A stretch of 64,000 nt of DNA from Helicobacter sp. 16-1353 (GTDB lineage Bacteria > Campylobacterota > Campylobacteria > Campylobacterales > Helicobacteraceae). Position numbers and translations under genes: made by a program. The DNA lies in assembly GCF_003288815.1 (NCBI RefSeq), contig NZ_NHYM01000009.1, forward strand, positions 1 to 64,000, written 5' to 3'. The notes under the pieces were generated by a model. It searched no databases. It was not told the DNA's origin and worked only from the letters and a program-made list of their open reading frames with translations. Position 1 is the first letter of the stretch. Each line of letters opens with the position of its first letter. Shown here in pieces: positions 62,493 through 64,000 of the stretch.

Positions 62493-63789
62493 TATCTTTA
62501 TCTTTTAATCGAATTTCTACAGATTTTCTATGTGCTTCTAAGCCCTCATTTTCTGCCAAAATAGCACACGCTTCCCCAAGTTCAAATATAGCCTGTTTTG
62601 AAAAACCTATAATAGAGCTTTGTTTAACAAAATCTCCCACACTTAGCGGAGAGAAAAACTTAGCACTTCCGCCTGTTGGCAATGTGTGATTTGGTCCTGC
62701 TATATAATCTCCAATAGCCTCAGGTGTGTATTCTCCAAGAAAAATCGCCCCTGCATTCTCAATAAAAGGTAGCAATTCATAAGGATTATTACATAGAATC
62801 TCTAAATGTTCAGGAGCAATCCTATTCATCAAATCAATTGATTCCTTTGTAGATTCTGTGATTATAATACAAGCTCGATTCTGTATGGATTTTGAAGTGA
62901 TTTCATATCGATTTAATTTTTTAAGCTCAATATCCACTTCACTATTTACTTTTTTTGCTAAATCTTCGCTATTAGTTATTAGTATCGAGCTAGCCATTTC
63001 ATCGTGCTCGGCTTGAGATAATAAATCTAATGCTATATATTTTGCATTTGCATTTTTATCAGCAATAATTCCTATCTCACTAGGTCCAGCAATCATATCT
63101 ATATTTACATCACCAAAGACTAGCTTCTTAGCACAAGCCACAAAGATATTTCCCGGACCAGTTATTACATCAACCTTATTTACATTTTCACTTCCATATG
63201 CCATAAGTCCAATAGCACTAGCTCCACCTACTTTATAAACTTCTTTTATATTACATATATGGATAGTTGCTAAGAGTAGCTCATTTAGTTGATTTTGTGG
63301 TGTTGGCACACATACGACAATCTCTTTTACTCCTGCTACAATTGCAGGAATGGCATTCATTAGTAATGAGCTAGGATATGCCGCTTTTCCACCGGGTATA
63401 TATAGCCCAGCTCGATTCATTGGCGTTACCTTTGCTCCAAGTATACTACCATTATCTTCAAAATCAATCCAAGATGTTGTTTTTTGCTTTAAGTGATATG
63501 AGTAGATTCTGTCATAAGCAAGTTTTAGTGCGTTTTGAACATCTTTTGATAGATTATTATAGGCATTTTCTATTTGTTTTTTATCTATCAAAATATCTTC
63601 GAAACAGCTTGGATTCCAATTATCAAATTTTTTGATATGCTCTATTACTGCTTTATTCCCATTTTTCTTGATGTCATTTAATAGCTCTAATACAATCTTA
63701 GAAGCATTTTCTATATCCATATTGCCGCGTCCTAATAGCTCTTCGAATTTTTCGTTGAAGTTATTGTCTTTTATGTTTAAGATTTGCAT
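62485..63789 (-). CDS. hisD: Histidinol dehydrogenase
   Basis: Last two steps of histidine synthesis (L-histidinol to histidine), zinc-dependent, NAD-linked. The 434 residues have the NAD-binding GLYIPGGKAAYPSSLLMNAIPA, the signature TGPGNIFVACAKKLVFGDVNIDMIAGPSE, AEHDEMASS and the C-terminal zinc His region GPNHTLPTGGSAKFFSPLSV. H. pylori lacks histidine biosynthesis. ACAGGAAA precedes the ATG; no other his genes are adjacent. Confidence 0.95.
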   Translation of the reverse strand: MQILNIKDNNFNEKFEELLGRGNMDIENASKIVLELLNDIKKNGNKAVIEHIKKFDNWNPSCFEDILIDKKQIENAYNNLSKDVQNALKLAYDRIYSYHLKQKTTSWIDFEDNGSILGAKVTPMNRAGLYIPGGKAAYPSSLLMNAIPAIVAGVKEIVVCVPTPQNQLNELLLATIHICNIKEVYKVGGASAIGLMAYGSENVNKVDVITGPGNIFVACAKKLVFGDVNIDMIAGPSEIGIIADKNANAKYIALDLLSQAEHDEMASSILITNSEDLAKKVNSEVDIELKKLNRYEITSKSIQNRACIIITESTKESIDLMNRIAPEHLEILCNNPYELLPFIENAGAIFLGEYTPEAIGDYIAGPNHTLPTGGSAKFFSPLSVGDFVKQSSIIGFSKQAIFELGEACAILAENEGLEAHRKSVEIRLKDKDNV

Positions 63790-63842
63790 GTGTTTTCCTG
63801 TATGTTAAATTTATGCTATGCAGACTAAGAAGCGAGAGACCT

Positions 63843-63875
63843 TAAGACGCCCTTAAGATTTTCAAGGGCATCTTA
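63843..63875 (-). terminator. Hairpin after napA
   Basis: Twelve-base arms TAAGACGCCCTT (63843-63854) and AAGGGCATCTTA (63864-63875) with one mismatch enclose a 9-base loop, seven bases beyond the napA stop. It is the most G+C-rich stem in the vicinity, although no T run follows. Confidence 0.6.
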
Positions 63876-63881
63876 GCGAAA

Positions 63882-64000
63882 TTAAGCAAGTTGAGCTTTA
63901 AGCATCCAAATGCTTTTTTCTAATTGTGCCAATATACCATTTGCATAATCAGCTGTTACTTTATCGCCGCTATCATCAGCTATATTGGATAATTCTTTAA
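63882..64000 (-). CDS. napA: NapA/Dps-family protein, 3' end only
   Basis: The last 38 residues of a Dps-type ferritin run off the window end: [20 protein letters not shown], then [18 protein letters not shown] and stop. The ending KSIWMLxAxLA is the C-terminus of the Helicobacter neutrophil-activating protein NapA, an iron-storing, DNA-protecting dodecamer. Its N-terminus and ferroxidase ligands lie beyond position 64000. Confidence 0.85.
   Translation of the reverse strand, partial: KELSNIADDSGDKVTADYANGILAQLEKSIWMLKAQLA

Overview
The window is a chromosomal segment from a member of the Campylobacterota, most likely a non-pylori (enterohepatic-type) Helicobacter. Reasons: low G+C; gene strings that match Helicobacter order from memory (kefB-pepF-two linked unknowns; ispB-hemA-proS; dcd-accB-accC...pseC; rpsO-flhA-DHH phosphoesterase; pyrB-unknown-tlyA-ribF; truB-csrA-ispE-smpB; a DUF2018 gene close to napA); and an S10-spc-alpha ribosomal cluster without rpmD (L30). 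hisD and purN argue against H. pylori itself, which lacks those pathways.

Layout. 1-1055 is gene-free and packed with small hairpins. 1060-3856 holds a methyltransferase and a FecCD/FecE-type ABC importer without a binding protein. 3930-11154 is a plus-strand string: dnaJ, a KefB-type antiporter, pepF, a DUF5644-like protein overlapping a cysteine-less HdrB-like protein, a small membrane protein and a membrane-anchored TerB/J-like protein. 11163-13814 is a CcoI/FixI-type copper ATPase. 13837-17820 is a variable surface-structure island: a GT8 and a GT2 glycosyltransferase, each split by a poly-G tract that is out of frame in this read, a second hairpin-rich spacer, and a broken outer-membrane protein gene. 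17847-20012 (minus) is a WD40 plus helical-repeat protein. 20072-27999 carries ispG, a c553-like cytochrome, alr, a periplasmic rhodanese, a secreted unknown, ispB, hemA, proS and fxsA. 28192-42021 is the ribosomal supercluster (rpsJ to rplQ) with secY, map, infA and rpoA. 42257-50661 has dcd, accB, accC, an unknown, pseC, a CAU tRNA, rpsO, flhA and a DHH phosphoesterase. 50674-64000 has purN, two ion transporters, manC, pyrB, a lipoprotein, tlyA, ribF, cmoA, dapE, truB, csrA, ispE, smpB, a DUF2018 gene, hisD and the 3' end of napA.

Most unusual signal. Five unrelated genes (methyltransferase, copper ATPase, GT8, GT2, prolyl-tRNA synthetase) carry in-frame low-complexity Asp-Ser/Glu-Ser linkers. 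At the DNA level these are dense arrays of GATTC and GAATC, i.e. GANTC words in both orientations. In the two glycosyltransferases the linker directly follows the poly-G tract, with the same junction (poly-G then CAGCAAG), at the same point of two different folds. This looks like a portable phase-variation plus linker cassette. GANTC words also build perfect palindromes between genes (43398-43421 and 62211-62234).

No rRNA gene, CRISPR array, insertion sequence or prophage was recognised.
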